Assembly (NCBI GenBank): GCA_002503595.1
Contig: DASC01000211.1
Location: 1 to 7,400 of the forward strand
Direction of reading: 5' to 3'
From: Candidatus Methanogaster sp. UBA203
Lineage (GTDB): Archaea > Halobacteriota > Methanosarcinia > Methanosarcinales > Methanogasteraceae
DNA: 7,400 nt
Position 1 is the stretch's first letter, and each line of letters opens with the position of its first letter. Position numbers and translations under genes: made by a program. The notes under the pieces were generated by a model. It was given only the letters and a program-made list of their open reading frames with translations, searched no databases and was not told the origin of the DNA. Shown here piece by piece: positions 1 through 5,506 of this stretch.

Positions 1-44
1 GGCTGATCGGCTAAACACGTACGGGTTATGAAAAAAAATCACCT

Positions 45-230
45 GTGATTCCTGGTGGTGTCAAGGATATCCCGGTAATCGAGGAACCGGAAGAAGCGAT
101 CGGACAGGTTATCGAGAAGACCGAGATGAAGACCGATATCACATTCTCAGGAATGGAGCTGATCGGGCTTGTTGCTGTGCTTCTGGTGCTTGGACTGATC
201 TATGCCGGATTCAGATATAAGAAACGATAA
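45..230 (+). CDS. C-terminal membrane-anchor segment of an unidentified protein (start uncertain, possibly partial or frameshifted)
   Basis: I do not recognise this protein. The reading frame from the GTG at 45 encodes 61 residues: an acidic, proline- and glutamate-containing stretch (residues 1-35), one hydrophobic segment (about residues 38-57, MELIGLVAVLLVLGLIYAGF), and a basic tail (RYKKR) before the TAA. That is the build of a C-terminal anchor of an exported or surface protein, with the bulk outside and the basic end in the cytoplasm. The frame is open upstream to a TAA at 12-14, and no good ribosome binding site precedes the GTG. Just upstream another frame (ADRLNTYGL, bases 2-28) stops at the TGA at 29-31, directly before a run of eight A at 31-38. 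It may therefore be the tail of a longer gene broken by a frameshift or a sequence error, or a separate small gene. The open frame is real; the start and independence are doubtful. Confidence 0.45.
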   Translation: MIPGGVKDIPVIEEPEEAIGQVIEKTEMKTDITFSGMELIGLVAVLLVLGLIYAGFRYKKR

Positions 231-266
231 TCAGGCAGACCGTCACGGTATTTGAGCAGGCAACAG

Positions 267-896
267 CTATCGCAGGTATCTCGCTGCCTGCTCATACCCC
301 GCACCCTTCCGAAGAATCTGCATCTCCACGAGATCGACAACGGTTGAAGCGACTCCATATTCGCATCTGCCGCCATCGATGACACAGTCAGCACCGTCCA
401 GCACATCCTCACTGATCTCGCAGACCTCACGCGCTGGCGGCTCTCCTGGCAGGTTGGCGCTTGTGGATGTGACCGGAGTTCCTGAAAGATCGATCAGTCT
501 GATCGTTATCTCGTGATCCGGATACCTGATCCCGACCCGGTCAGAGCCCGCGGTCAGGATGTCAGGAACCGCCGGCTTTTTCTCAAGGATCACAGTGATC
601 GGACCCGGCAGGAGTTTTCGGATCAGTTCCATCGTATCTGAATCGCAGACTGAAACATCCTCGATCATCCCGTAACCTGATACCGCAAGCGATACCGGGG
701 AGGGTCGCTTCTTTATTGCAAACACCTTTCTAACCGCAGTCCCTGATAGCGCGTCTACGCCGATGCCGTACACGGTCTCGGTCGGATAGATCACGACGCC
801 GCGGTCTCGTATGATCTTTGCAGCAGTATGGATATCTGCCACCTTTCCGGATGCACTTGCCCGGGTCTTTTGCAAGTCCGCGTGGTTACTTTCCAT
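267..896 (-). CDS. L-threonylcarbamoyladenylate synthase, YrdC-only Sua5/TsaC family
   Basis: Cytoplasmic enzyme that makes threonylcarbamoyl-AMP from threonine, bicarbonate and ATP, the first step toward t6A37 in ANN-reading tRNAs; the KEOPS/Kae1 machinery completes it in archaea. Visible family motifs are IIRDRGVVIYPTETVYGIG near the N-terminus (residues 28-46), a K-x-R pair (K62, R64), LLPGPITVIL, VGIRYPDHE, and the TSTSANLPG segment with the S-x-N pair (S146, N148). At about 209 residues it is only the YrdC domain, without the extra C-terminal Sua5 domain. I chose the ATG at 896; an in-frame GTG at 917 would add seven residues, and neither start has a clear ribosome binding site. The segment after K-x-R is short: R-P-S-P-V where relatives usually have R-P-x-x-K/x-P, about two residues fewer. 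It is divergent from the phosphate cluster and convergent with the gene at the left edge. Family assignment is firm; activity is inferred. Confidence 0.9.
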   Translation of the reverse strand: MESNHADLQKTRASASGKVADIHTAAKIIRDRGVVIYPTETVYGIGVDALSGTAVRKVFAIKKRPSPVSLAVSGYGMIEDVSVCDSDTMELIRKLLPGPITVILEKKPAVPDILTAGSDRVGIRYPDHEITIRLIDLSGTPVTSTSANLPGEPPAREVCEISEDVLDGADCVIDGGRCEYGVASTVVDLVEMQILRKGAGYEQAARYLR

Positions 897-1023
897 GATG
901 AGATTTTGGGGTCTCACAGATAATAATTTGCCGGACTCGATCGCACCAGCACACTCTACGGCTGCATCTCAAATGCACAGTCAGACACATCTCATTAACG
1001 AAATCCACATCATACGTACAGAC

Positions 1024-1049
1024 TATGTAGACTATATAAAATCTACATA
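1024..1049. promoter_or_regulatory. Perfect 8-bp inverted repeat around a TATA box: candidate operator
   Basis: TATGTAGA (1024-1031) and TCTACATA (1042-1049) are exact reverse complements separated by ten bases, CTATATAAAA. The spacer contains a TATA-like box: TATATAAA on the plus strand, or TTTATATA on the minus strand, which matches the archaeal consensus well. A dimeric regulator bound here would cover the box and block TBP/TFB, a common mode of repression in archaea. It could control pstS (start 1107), the minus-strand gene (start 896), or both. The repeat is seen directly; the operator function is inferred. The AbrB-PhoU protein encoded at 4153-5115 is a candidate ligand. Confidence 0.5.
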
Positions 1050-1055
1050 TTTCTT

Positions 1056-1073
1056 GGGAAAAACTATATATAT
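1056..1073 (+). promoter_or_regulatory. Probable archaeal promoter (BRE plus TATA box) for pstS
   Basis: A purine-rich GGGAAAAAC (1056-1064), resembling a TFB recognition element, is followed by TATATATAT (1065-1073). Archaeal transcription starts roughly 25 bases downstream of the box, which here falls near 1093-1097, just at the ribosome binding site and about 12 bases before the pstS ATG. That leader would be very short. The upstream box at 1033-1040 would instead give a leader of about 45 bases, so either or both may be used. Confidence 0.55.
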
Positions 1074-1094
1074 GGCGGTTGCGCACATTACCGC

Positions 1095-1100
1095 GGTGAT
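1095..1100 (+). promoter_or_regulatory. Ribosome binding site of pstS
   Basis: GGTGAT matches the archaeal anti-Shine-Dalgarno complement (GGAGGTGAT) and lies 6 bases before the ATG at 1107. It supports that start. Confidence 0.6.
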
Positions 1101-1106
1101 ATACCA

Positions 1107-1982
1107 ATGGAAAAACCACACACATCACGAAGATTTTTGTCACGCACGGTCGTGGCAACGCTCCTGATCGCAGTAATCACGGCATCACTGCTTGGATCAG
1201 GTTGTATCGGGAACAAAGATGCCGGCACACAGGAACACGCAATGAAACTGCAGGTCGCGGGATCGACAACGGTTCTTCCGATAGCAGATGAGTGCGCACG
1301 CGTATTCATGGAGAATAACCCGGGCGACAAGATTCATCCGTCTGGCGGCGGATCCTCGCTCGGCGTAAAGGCGGTTGCGGACGGCACAGTGAACATCGGC
1401 ACCGCGTCCCGTGACCTGAAGGACTCTGAGAGGACGAGCTACCCGGATCTTGTGACACATGCCATCGCAAAGGACGGTGTTGCAATCGTCGTCCATCCGG
1501 ATAACGAGATCAGCGACCTCACGATGGAACAACTCCAGAGCATATACACAGGCGAGATCACGAACTGGTTGGAGGTCGGCGGCGATGACGCAGAGATCAT
1601 GGTGGTCTCCAGAGAGGAGGGGTCAGGGACAAGGGATTGCTTCGAGCAGGCAGTTCTTGCGCCCACCAAAGAGGAGATCACTGACCATGCGATCATCCAG
1701 GACTCAAATGGTAAGGTGCGGACGACCGTTGCAGGAAATAAACATGCCATCGGATTTCTGTCTCTTGGATATGTCAACTCCGATATCCGGGCGGTTGGAC
1801 TCGATGGCACCGATCCCACAGTCGAGAATATCCGAAGCGGCGATTATGCGATATCAAGAACGCTCTGGATGATCACAAAAGGGGAGCCAGACGCTGATGA
1901 GCAGGCGTTCCTCGGCTTTGTGCTCTCGGAAGATGGGCAGAGGATCGTTTCTGAGGTGCACTTCATACCGGTCTCGGGGTGA
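1107..1982 (+). CDS. pstS: Phosphate-binding lipoprotein of the Pst ABC transporter (PstS)
   Basis: Substrate-binding protein expected to capture phosphate outside the cytoplasmic membrane and hand it to the PstCA channel. The 291-residue product starts with a basic region (SRRFLSR, residues 7-13, faintly like a twin-arginine motif), a hydrophobic core (residues 14-30), and a lipobox-like GSGC with the candidate lipidated cysteine at C33. The mature part has the hallmarks of PstS: AGSTTVLP (residues 51-58), SGGGSSLG (79-86), GTASRDL (98-104) and SREEGSGTRD (168-177). These contain the serines, threonines and Arg/Asp residues that hydrogen-bond phosphate in this family. The length is normal. 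It has its own ribosome binding site and promoter and is the first gene of the cluster. Its TGA sits next to the following phosphoesterase gene, with no pstC or pstA after it, so its membrane partner is not evident here. Identification is firm; phosphate rather than another oxyanion is supported by the pstB and phoU neighbours. Confidence 0.95.
   Translation: MEKPHTSRRFLSRTVVATLLIAVITASLLGSGCIGNKDAGTQEHAMKLQVAGSTTVLPIADECARVFMENNPGDKIHPSGGGSSLGVKAVADGTVNIGTASRDLKDSERTSYPDLVTHAIAKDGVAIVVHPDNEISDLTMEQLQSIYTGEITNWLEVGGDDAEIMVVSREEGSGTRDCFEQAVLAPTKEEITDHAIIQDSNGKVRTTVAGNKHAIGFLSLGYVNSDIRAVGLDGTDPTVENIRSGDYAISRTLWMITKGEPDADEQAFLGFVLSEDGQRIVSEVHFIPVSG
1976..1982 (+). promoter_or_regulatory. Ribosome binding site that decides the metallophosphoesterase start
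   Basis: GGGGTGA overlaps the pstS stop codon and lies 5 bases before the GTG at 1988. This favours 1988 over the other in-frame GTG at 1979, which has no comparable site upstream. The overlap with the pstS end suggests translational coupling. Confidence 0.5.
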
Positions 1983-1987
1983 CTTAC

Positions 1988-2698
1988 GTGATACGGATCG
2001 CGCATCTTTCGGATATCCACGTATCAGACGCCCACTTTCTCGCTGATGTTGCAGGAAAAGTGGTAGATAGCATCAATGAGATCGCTCCGGATATCGTGGT
2101 CGTCACAGGGGATCTGACCCAGAACGGAGCCCATCCCGAGTTTGAGGGTGCAAAAGAGGTGATCGGGTGGATCGATTGCAAAAATAAGGTGATCGTCCCC
2201 GGGAACCACGATTCGAGAAACGTCGGGTACCTGTTCTTCGAAGATTTCTTCGGAGCACGCACCTCGTGCCATTCCCTTGGTGGCGTCACGGTTGTCGGGG
2301 TGGATTCGTCCCAGCCCGACATCGATGACGGGCATGTTGGCAGGGATCTGTATGACTGGATTGCGAAGAGTTTTGAGACGGACGATTTCAAGGTCTTCGC
2401 ACTCCACCATCACCTGATCCCGGTTCCGATGACTGGGCGGGAGGAGCAGATTCCTGTGGATTCAGGCGATGTGCTTGAACTGCTCGACAGTTGCGGTGTT
2501 AATCTCGTGCTCTGCGGACACAGGCATGTGCCCTGGGTCTGGAGGCTGAATGAGATGTTTGTGGTGAATGCAGGAACCGCATGTTCAAACAAGATCAAGG
2601 CGAGGACGACCCAGTGCTACAACCTGATAGAGATTGATGACGAGGCTTTGCGGATCTACCGGGTGCTTCCGAGCGGTGAGCATGAACTGGTCGCTTGA
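1988..2698 (+). CDS. Calcineurin-like (class III cyclic-nucleotide type) metallophosphoesterase
   Basis: Binuclear metal-dependent phosphohydrolase, probably cytoplasmic since no signal peptide or membrane segment is seen. All blocks of the superfamily are present in order: D-I-H (D9, H11) in HLSDIHVSD, GDLTQNG (G41-D42), PGNHDSR (N73, H74, D75), a histidine in ALHHHLIP (H140-142), and CGHRHVPW (G-H-x-H, H178/H180). These residues coordinate the two metals and the substrate phosphate. The arrangement and 236-residue length resemble the CpdA/Icc group, which includes 3',5'-cyclic nucleotide phosphodiesterases and phospholipid or general phosphodiesterases, so the substrate cannot be named. The gene sits where pstC and pstA usually lie. 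It is 5 bases from pstS and 11 bases from pstB, clearly in the same transcription unit. A role in releasing phosphate from an organic ester, or in signalling phosphate state, is inference. An alternative start at 1979 would add three residues and overlap the pstS stop. Confidence 0.9.
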   Translation: MIRIAHLSDIHVSDAHFLADVAGKVVDSINEIAPDIVVVTGDLTQNGAHPEFEGAKEVIGWIDCKNKVIVPGNHDSRNVGYLFFEDFFGARTSCHSLGGVTVVGVDSSQPDIDDGHVGRDLYDWIAKSFETDDFKVFALHHHLIPVPMTGREEQIPVDSGDVLELLDSCGVNLVLCGHRHVPWVWRLNEMFVVNAGTACSNKIKARTTQCYNLIEIDDEALRIYRVLPSGEHELVA

Positions 2699-2709
2699 TT
2701 CCGGAATAG

Positions 2710-3471
2710 ATGAACGAGGATATCGAAATCGAAAGCCGTGACTTAAACCTCTGGTACGGCGATGTACAGGCGTTAAAGAACGTAACGATTGCCGTACCAG
2801 AGAACAAAGTCACCGCCGTGATCGGTCCGTCCGGACGCTGTAAATCCACATTCATCAGATGCATCAACCGGATGAACGACCTGATAAAGGACTGCCGCAT
2901 CACTGGCGAACTGCTCTTCGGTGGCAGGAACATCTACGACCGTGATGCGGACGTGGTAGCGATACGGAAGAACATCGGGATGGTCTTCCAGAAGCCAAAT
3001 CCTTTTCCGATGTCGATCTATGACAACATCGCTTATGGTCCCCGCGTTCATGGCATAAGCGGTAAGCATAAACTGGACGAAGTCATGGAGACGAGTCTTA
3101 TGGCTGCTGCGCTCTGGGACGAGGTGGAGGGTAAACTCGACATATCCGCACTCGATCTGAGTGGCGGGCAGCAGCAGCGGCTCTGCATCGCACGAACGCT
3201 TGCAGTAAAGCCTGAAGTGATACTCTTTGATGAGCCGTGCAGTGCGCTTGATCCGATATCGACTGCCAAAATCGAGGACCTGATCGGCGAGTTAAAACGC
3301 GACTACACGATCGTTATCGTGACACACAACATGCAGCAGGCAGCGAGAGTGTCGGATTACACAGCGTTCTTCCTGATCGGCGAGATGATCGAGCTTGGGA
3401 AGACGAAGCAGATCTTTGAAAATCCGGAAAAGAAGAGTACGGAGGATTATATCACAGGCAGGTTTGGATAG
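2710..3471 (+). CDS. pstB: Phosphate ABC transporter ATPase PstB with an altered P-loop
   Basis: ATP-hydrolysing subunit that would power PstCA on the cytoplasmic face. Length (253 residues) and sequence are typical of PstB. Visible are the aromatic A-loop region (LWYGD, residues 14-18), the Q-loop (VFQKPNPFP), the ABC signature LSGGQQQRLCIAR, Walker B with catalytic glutamate and D-loop (ILFDEPCSALDPIST), and the H-loop (VTHNMQQA). The exception is Walker A, residues 39-47, which reads GPSGRCKST instead of the usual GPSGCGKST. The invariant glycine before Lys45 is Cys44 (codon TGT at 2839-2841) and residue 43 is Arg. That glycine normally shapes the phosphate-binding loop, so nucleotide binding may be impaired. 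The surrounding protein shows no decay: no stops or frameshifts. A polymorphism or consensus error is possible. No strong ribosome binding site is seen (GGAATAG just upstream), so coupling to the preceding gene is likely. Confidence 0.95.
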   Translation: MNEDIEIESRDLNLWYGDVQALKNVTIAVPENKVTAVIGPSGRCKSTFIRCINRMNDLIKDCRITGELLFGGRNIYDRDADVVAIRKNIGMVFQKPNPFPMSIYDNIAYGPRVHGISGKHKLDEVMETSLMAAALWDEVEGKLDISALDLSGGQQQRLCIARTLAVKPEVILFDEPCSALDPISTAKIEDLIGELKRDYTIVIVTHNMQQAARVSDYTAFFLIGEMIELGKTKQIFENPEKKSTEDYITGRFG

Positions 3472-3478
3472 GGTGATA

Positions 3479-3483
3479 AGGTG
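3479..3483 (+). promoter_or_regulatory. Ribosome binding site of phoU
   Basis: AGGTG lies 7 bases before the ATG at 3491 and 4 bases before the adjacent in-frame ATG at 3488, favouring 3491. A second GGTGAT (3472-3477) follows the pstB stop. The longer open frame that extends back into pstB (to 3395) has only basic non-family residues and is not the start. Confidence 0.5.
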
Positions 3484-3490
3484 GGATATG

Positions 3491-4144
3491 ATGGTTCAAA
3501 AACAATACCACACGGAACTTGTAAATGTACAACAGAAGGTTTTGAGACTTAGCAAACTGGCAAATGCAGCGATCAAGGACTCGGTTGAGGCACTGCAGGA
3601 TCACAATGTCGAACAGGCAGAGGCTGTGATAACCGGCGATGCAAGGATTGATGATCTTTCTGCAGAGATTGAGGTCCTCTGCATGCAGCTTCCAGCACTC
3701 CAGCAGCCAGTGGCTCGGGATCTGCGAATGATCGAGGCTCTGATCAAAGTCAATCTCGATATCGAGCGGATAAGTGACCTTGCTGCGGATATCGCAAAGA
3801 TTGTAGCTGCAAATAATGATGAGGAACACGTCAAGCCCCTGATCGACATTCCCTTGATGGCTCATATAACATGCGAGATGCTGGACGACGCACTGTGTGC
3901 ATTTGGTGAGTCGAACTCCACTTTAGCTTACGATATCGCAAAGCGCGATGATGAGATCGACGCATTGTTTGACCAGCTCAGGCGGGTGTTACTTACATTT
4001 ATGGTTGAGAATCCGGGAAAGATCGAGAACGCATCACATCTGACGTCTGTGGCACAGTATCTTGAGCAGATCGGAGATCATGTCGGAAATATCTGCGAAA
4101 GCGTCGTGTACATGGCAACAGGTGATAGGGTGAAGTTGAACTGA
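3491..4144 (+). CDS. phoU: PhoU, phosphate transport/signalling regulator
   Basis: Cytoplasmic all-helical protein that in its family restrains Pst transport and relays phosphate sufficiency. The 217-residue product has the usual two three-helix PhoU repeats. The first is about residues 8-110 with the metal-site type motif D-x-x-x-D (D50, D54) and IERISDLAADIA (91-102). The second is about 122-210 with KRDDEIDALF (151-160, D153/D157) and LEQIGDHVGNICE (191-203). The N-terminus (QYHTELVNVQQKVLRLSKLA) is also typical. It follows pstB by 19 bases with a good ribosome binding site and is followed 8 bases later by a second PhoU-type gene. No DNA-binding domain is visible, so it probably acts through protein contacts, classically with PstB. 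ATG 3488 would add one residue. Confidence 0.93.
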   Translation: MVQKQYHTELVNVQQKVLRLSKLANAAIKDSVEALQDHNVEQAEAVITGDARIDDLSAEIEVLCMQLPALQQPVARDLRMIEALIKVNLDIERISDLAADIAKIVAANNDEEHVKPLIDIPLMAHITCEMLDDALCAFGESNSTLAYDIAKRDDEIDALFDQLRRVLLTFMVENPGKIENASHLTSVAQYLEQIGDHVGNICESVVYMATGDRVKLN

Positions 4145-4152
4145 GGGCTGCT

Positions 4153-5115
4153 ATGGATACAAGAAAGGTGCAGGTAACAGGAAAGTCGACATACATCGTC
4201 ACACTGCCGAAGAGGTGGGCAGTTGATTCGGGATTGGTTGCCGGATCGCTGGTCAGGATCTCATATCAGGATGATGGGTCGATTGCGATCACACCACCCG
4301 CACACGATTCTGACCCTCCCGCGAAGCGATTGGAACTTGAGGGTAAGAGCGCGGACGCGATCATGCGGGACATTATAGGTGCGTATGTGATGGGATACCA
4401 ATCCATCGAGTTTCGTGCTGATCACATCTCGAAGGAGACGAACAAGACGATAAAAAGCATAAGCCAGAATCTGATCGGGATCGAGGTGGTCGAAGAAACC
4501 GATACGAGGATCGTGATCCAGGATCTCCTTGATGCCGGCGAATTTGCGATAGAAAAGGGCATTAAACGGATGTCATCACTCGTATTTCTGATGCTTGACG
4601 GTTTGATCAATTATCTGAAGATAAAAGATGACGAAATCTTAAGAGAAATCATCTCAAGGGATGATGAGGTAGATCGGATGTATCTACTGGTTTCAAAGCA
4701 GTTCATCAACCGGTTGAACCTGGGCAGGATATTAAAAATTGATGAGCTGAGCCTCATCGAGTCGTTCTATTACAGGTTGGCAGCGGGAAACCTCGAGCGG
4801 ATTGGAGATCATGCGGTCAAGATCGCGGATGCGTTTAGCCATACGGACGTCCCGGATGCTGCACTCGGCATCAGGGAATCTGTCAAGGTTTCGCAGAATC
4901 TCGTTGCAAACAGCATCGAATCGCTCACGAAGTCGGATGCCTCTCTTGCAAATGACGTTCTGGCAAAGAATGATACGGCAAAAGAACTGCTATCAAAGTC
5001 GATGACTACCGCCGCAGCCACTTCCTCTCCGGAAATCATCTTTGACAGTCTCAGCCGGACGGGGGATTATGCCGCAAATATCGCAGAACTTGCAATCGAT
5101 CTATCGCAACTATAA
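4153..5115 (+). CDS. AbrB-like domain fused to tandem PhoU domains: candidate transcriptional regulator of phosphate uptake
   Basis: A 320-residue protein of the archaeal phosphate uptake regulator type. Residues 1-48 form a SpoVT/AbrB-like swapped-hairpin DNA-binding domain: RKVQVTGKSTYIVTLPKRWA, then a glycine-bounded segment and SLVRISYQDDGSIAITP. A linker and a small mixed region (about 50-125) follow. Next comes one PhoU repeat (about 126-225) with SRDDEVDRMY (D170, D174) and LERIGDHAVKIADAF (214-228), and a second, more degenerate repeat (about 235-318) ending LSRTGDYAANIAELA. AbrB domains bind as dimers, so a palindromic target is expected. The gene starts 8 bases after phoU, with GAGGG (4143-4147) overlapping the phoU stop as ribosome binding site. 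Its position and architecture suggest it senses phosphate state through the PhoU part and controls this cluster; that is inference from architecture. The family assignment is strong. Confidence 0.9.
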   Translation: MDTRKVQVTGKSTYIVTLPKRWAVDSGLVAGSLVRISYQDDGSIAITPPAHDSDPPAKRLELEGKSADAIMRDIIGAYVMGYQSIEFRADHISKETNKTIKSISQNLIGIEVVEETDTRIVIQDLLDAGEFAIEKGIKRMSSLVFLMLDGLINYLKIKDDEILREIISRDDEVDRMYLLVSKQFINRLNLGRILKIDELSLIESFYYRLAAGNLERIGDHAVKIADAFSHTDVPDAALGIRESVKVSQNLVANSIESLTKSDASLANDVLAKNDTAKELLSKSMTTAAATSSPEIIFDSLSRTGDYAANIAELAIDLSQL

Positions 5116-5503
5116 GGCGATCCCGCTCATACTCTCTGCTGCGGTCGTAATCGACTACGCGCTCACATTCTATCTTGCGGGTAGCATCGAGATGATTCAG
5201 GATTACGAACACAGTCCGACCCTTGTTTATGCGGTCAACCATAACATCGTAATCCCGTATCTCGTGTTTACGGTCTTCTTTTACTACGCTGCCGGCTATA
5301 TCGTGCTGAAATATCTTGAGGATTCAGGGATATACTACATCGGTGTCTCCATCGTCCTCTTGATGAGTATCACGCACGTTCTTGGCGGGCTGTCATGGTG
5401 CGTCCTCTCTGCAAGTTACTCGAATGCGGTGCTTGCGCTCTCGCTCACCTCTGTTGTGATCACAATCGCAGTCTTTGGCTACGAGATAATCAGGCAGATA
5501 TGA
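5069..5503 (+). CDS. Small four-helix membrane protein of unknown function, overlapping the AbrB-PhoU gene
   Basis: I do not recognise a named family. The product is 144 residues with four predicted membrane segments, at about 17-38 (AIPLILSAAVVIDYALTFYL), 60-80 (with a tyrosine/phenylalanine-rich FFYYAAGY), 90-112 and 119-141, and a short soluble N-terminus. The acidic loop after helix 1 (EMIQDYEHSP) and the DYALTFY pattern recall small archaeal DUF5658-like membrane proteins, but I cannot confirm that. The first usable ATG (5069) lies inside the preceding gene, giving a 47-base overlap, and a purine-rich GGGGGA (5061-5066) lies just before it. A TTG at 5090 is a possible later start, still within the overlap. 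Hydrophobic composition over the whole length argues that the frame is real. Co-directional overlap implies co-expression with the phosphate regulators; whether it takes part in phosphate transport is unknown. Its stop is 3 bases from the end of the convergent permease gene. Confidence 0.75.
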   Translation: MPQISQNLQSIYRNYKAIPLILSAAVVIDYALTFYLAGSIEMIQDYEHSPTLVYAVNHNIVIPYLVFTVFFYYAAGYIVLKYLEDSGIYYIGVSIVLLMSITHVLGGLSWCVLSASYSNAVLALSLTSVVITIAVFGYEIIRQI

Positions 5504-5506
5504 CTA

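Larger units (their letters stand above)
897..1106. other. Divergent intergenic region between the YrdC-family gene and pstS
   Basis: This stretch separates two divergently transcribed genes. The part near the minus-strand gene (897-1010) shows no convincing gene, RNA or repeat. The part near pstS (1011-1100) is clearly more AT-rich and holds two TATA-like boxes, an 8-bp inverted repeat, a repeated GACTAT word (1021-1026 and 1030-1035), and a GGTGAT ribosome binding site. It is the obvious control region for the phosphate cluster and probably also serves the gene on the other strand. Confidence 0.7.

Noticed and set aside
239..253. Small hairpin ACCG-TCA-CGGT followed by ATTT between the two convergent genes at the left, a possible terminator
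   Set aside because: Only four base pairs and a very short T-run; likely chance.
886..1158. Minus-strand 90-codon open frame across the divergent intergenic region
   Set aside because: It overlaps the pstS start and the promoter elements, has cysteine-rich low-likelihood composition, and no ribosome binding site or family resemblance.
811..1167. Plus-strand 118-codon open frame across the same region
   Set aside because: It is antisense to the YrdC-family gene and overlaps the pstS start in another frame, with no protein-like features.
3395..3490. N-terminal extension of phoU into pstB, giving a 249-residue protein
   Set aside because: The extra residues are arginine-rich out-of-frame pstB sequence, and the ribosome binding site and family N-terminus both support 3491.
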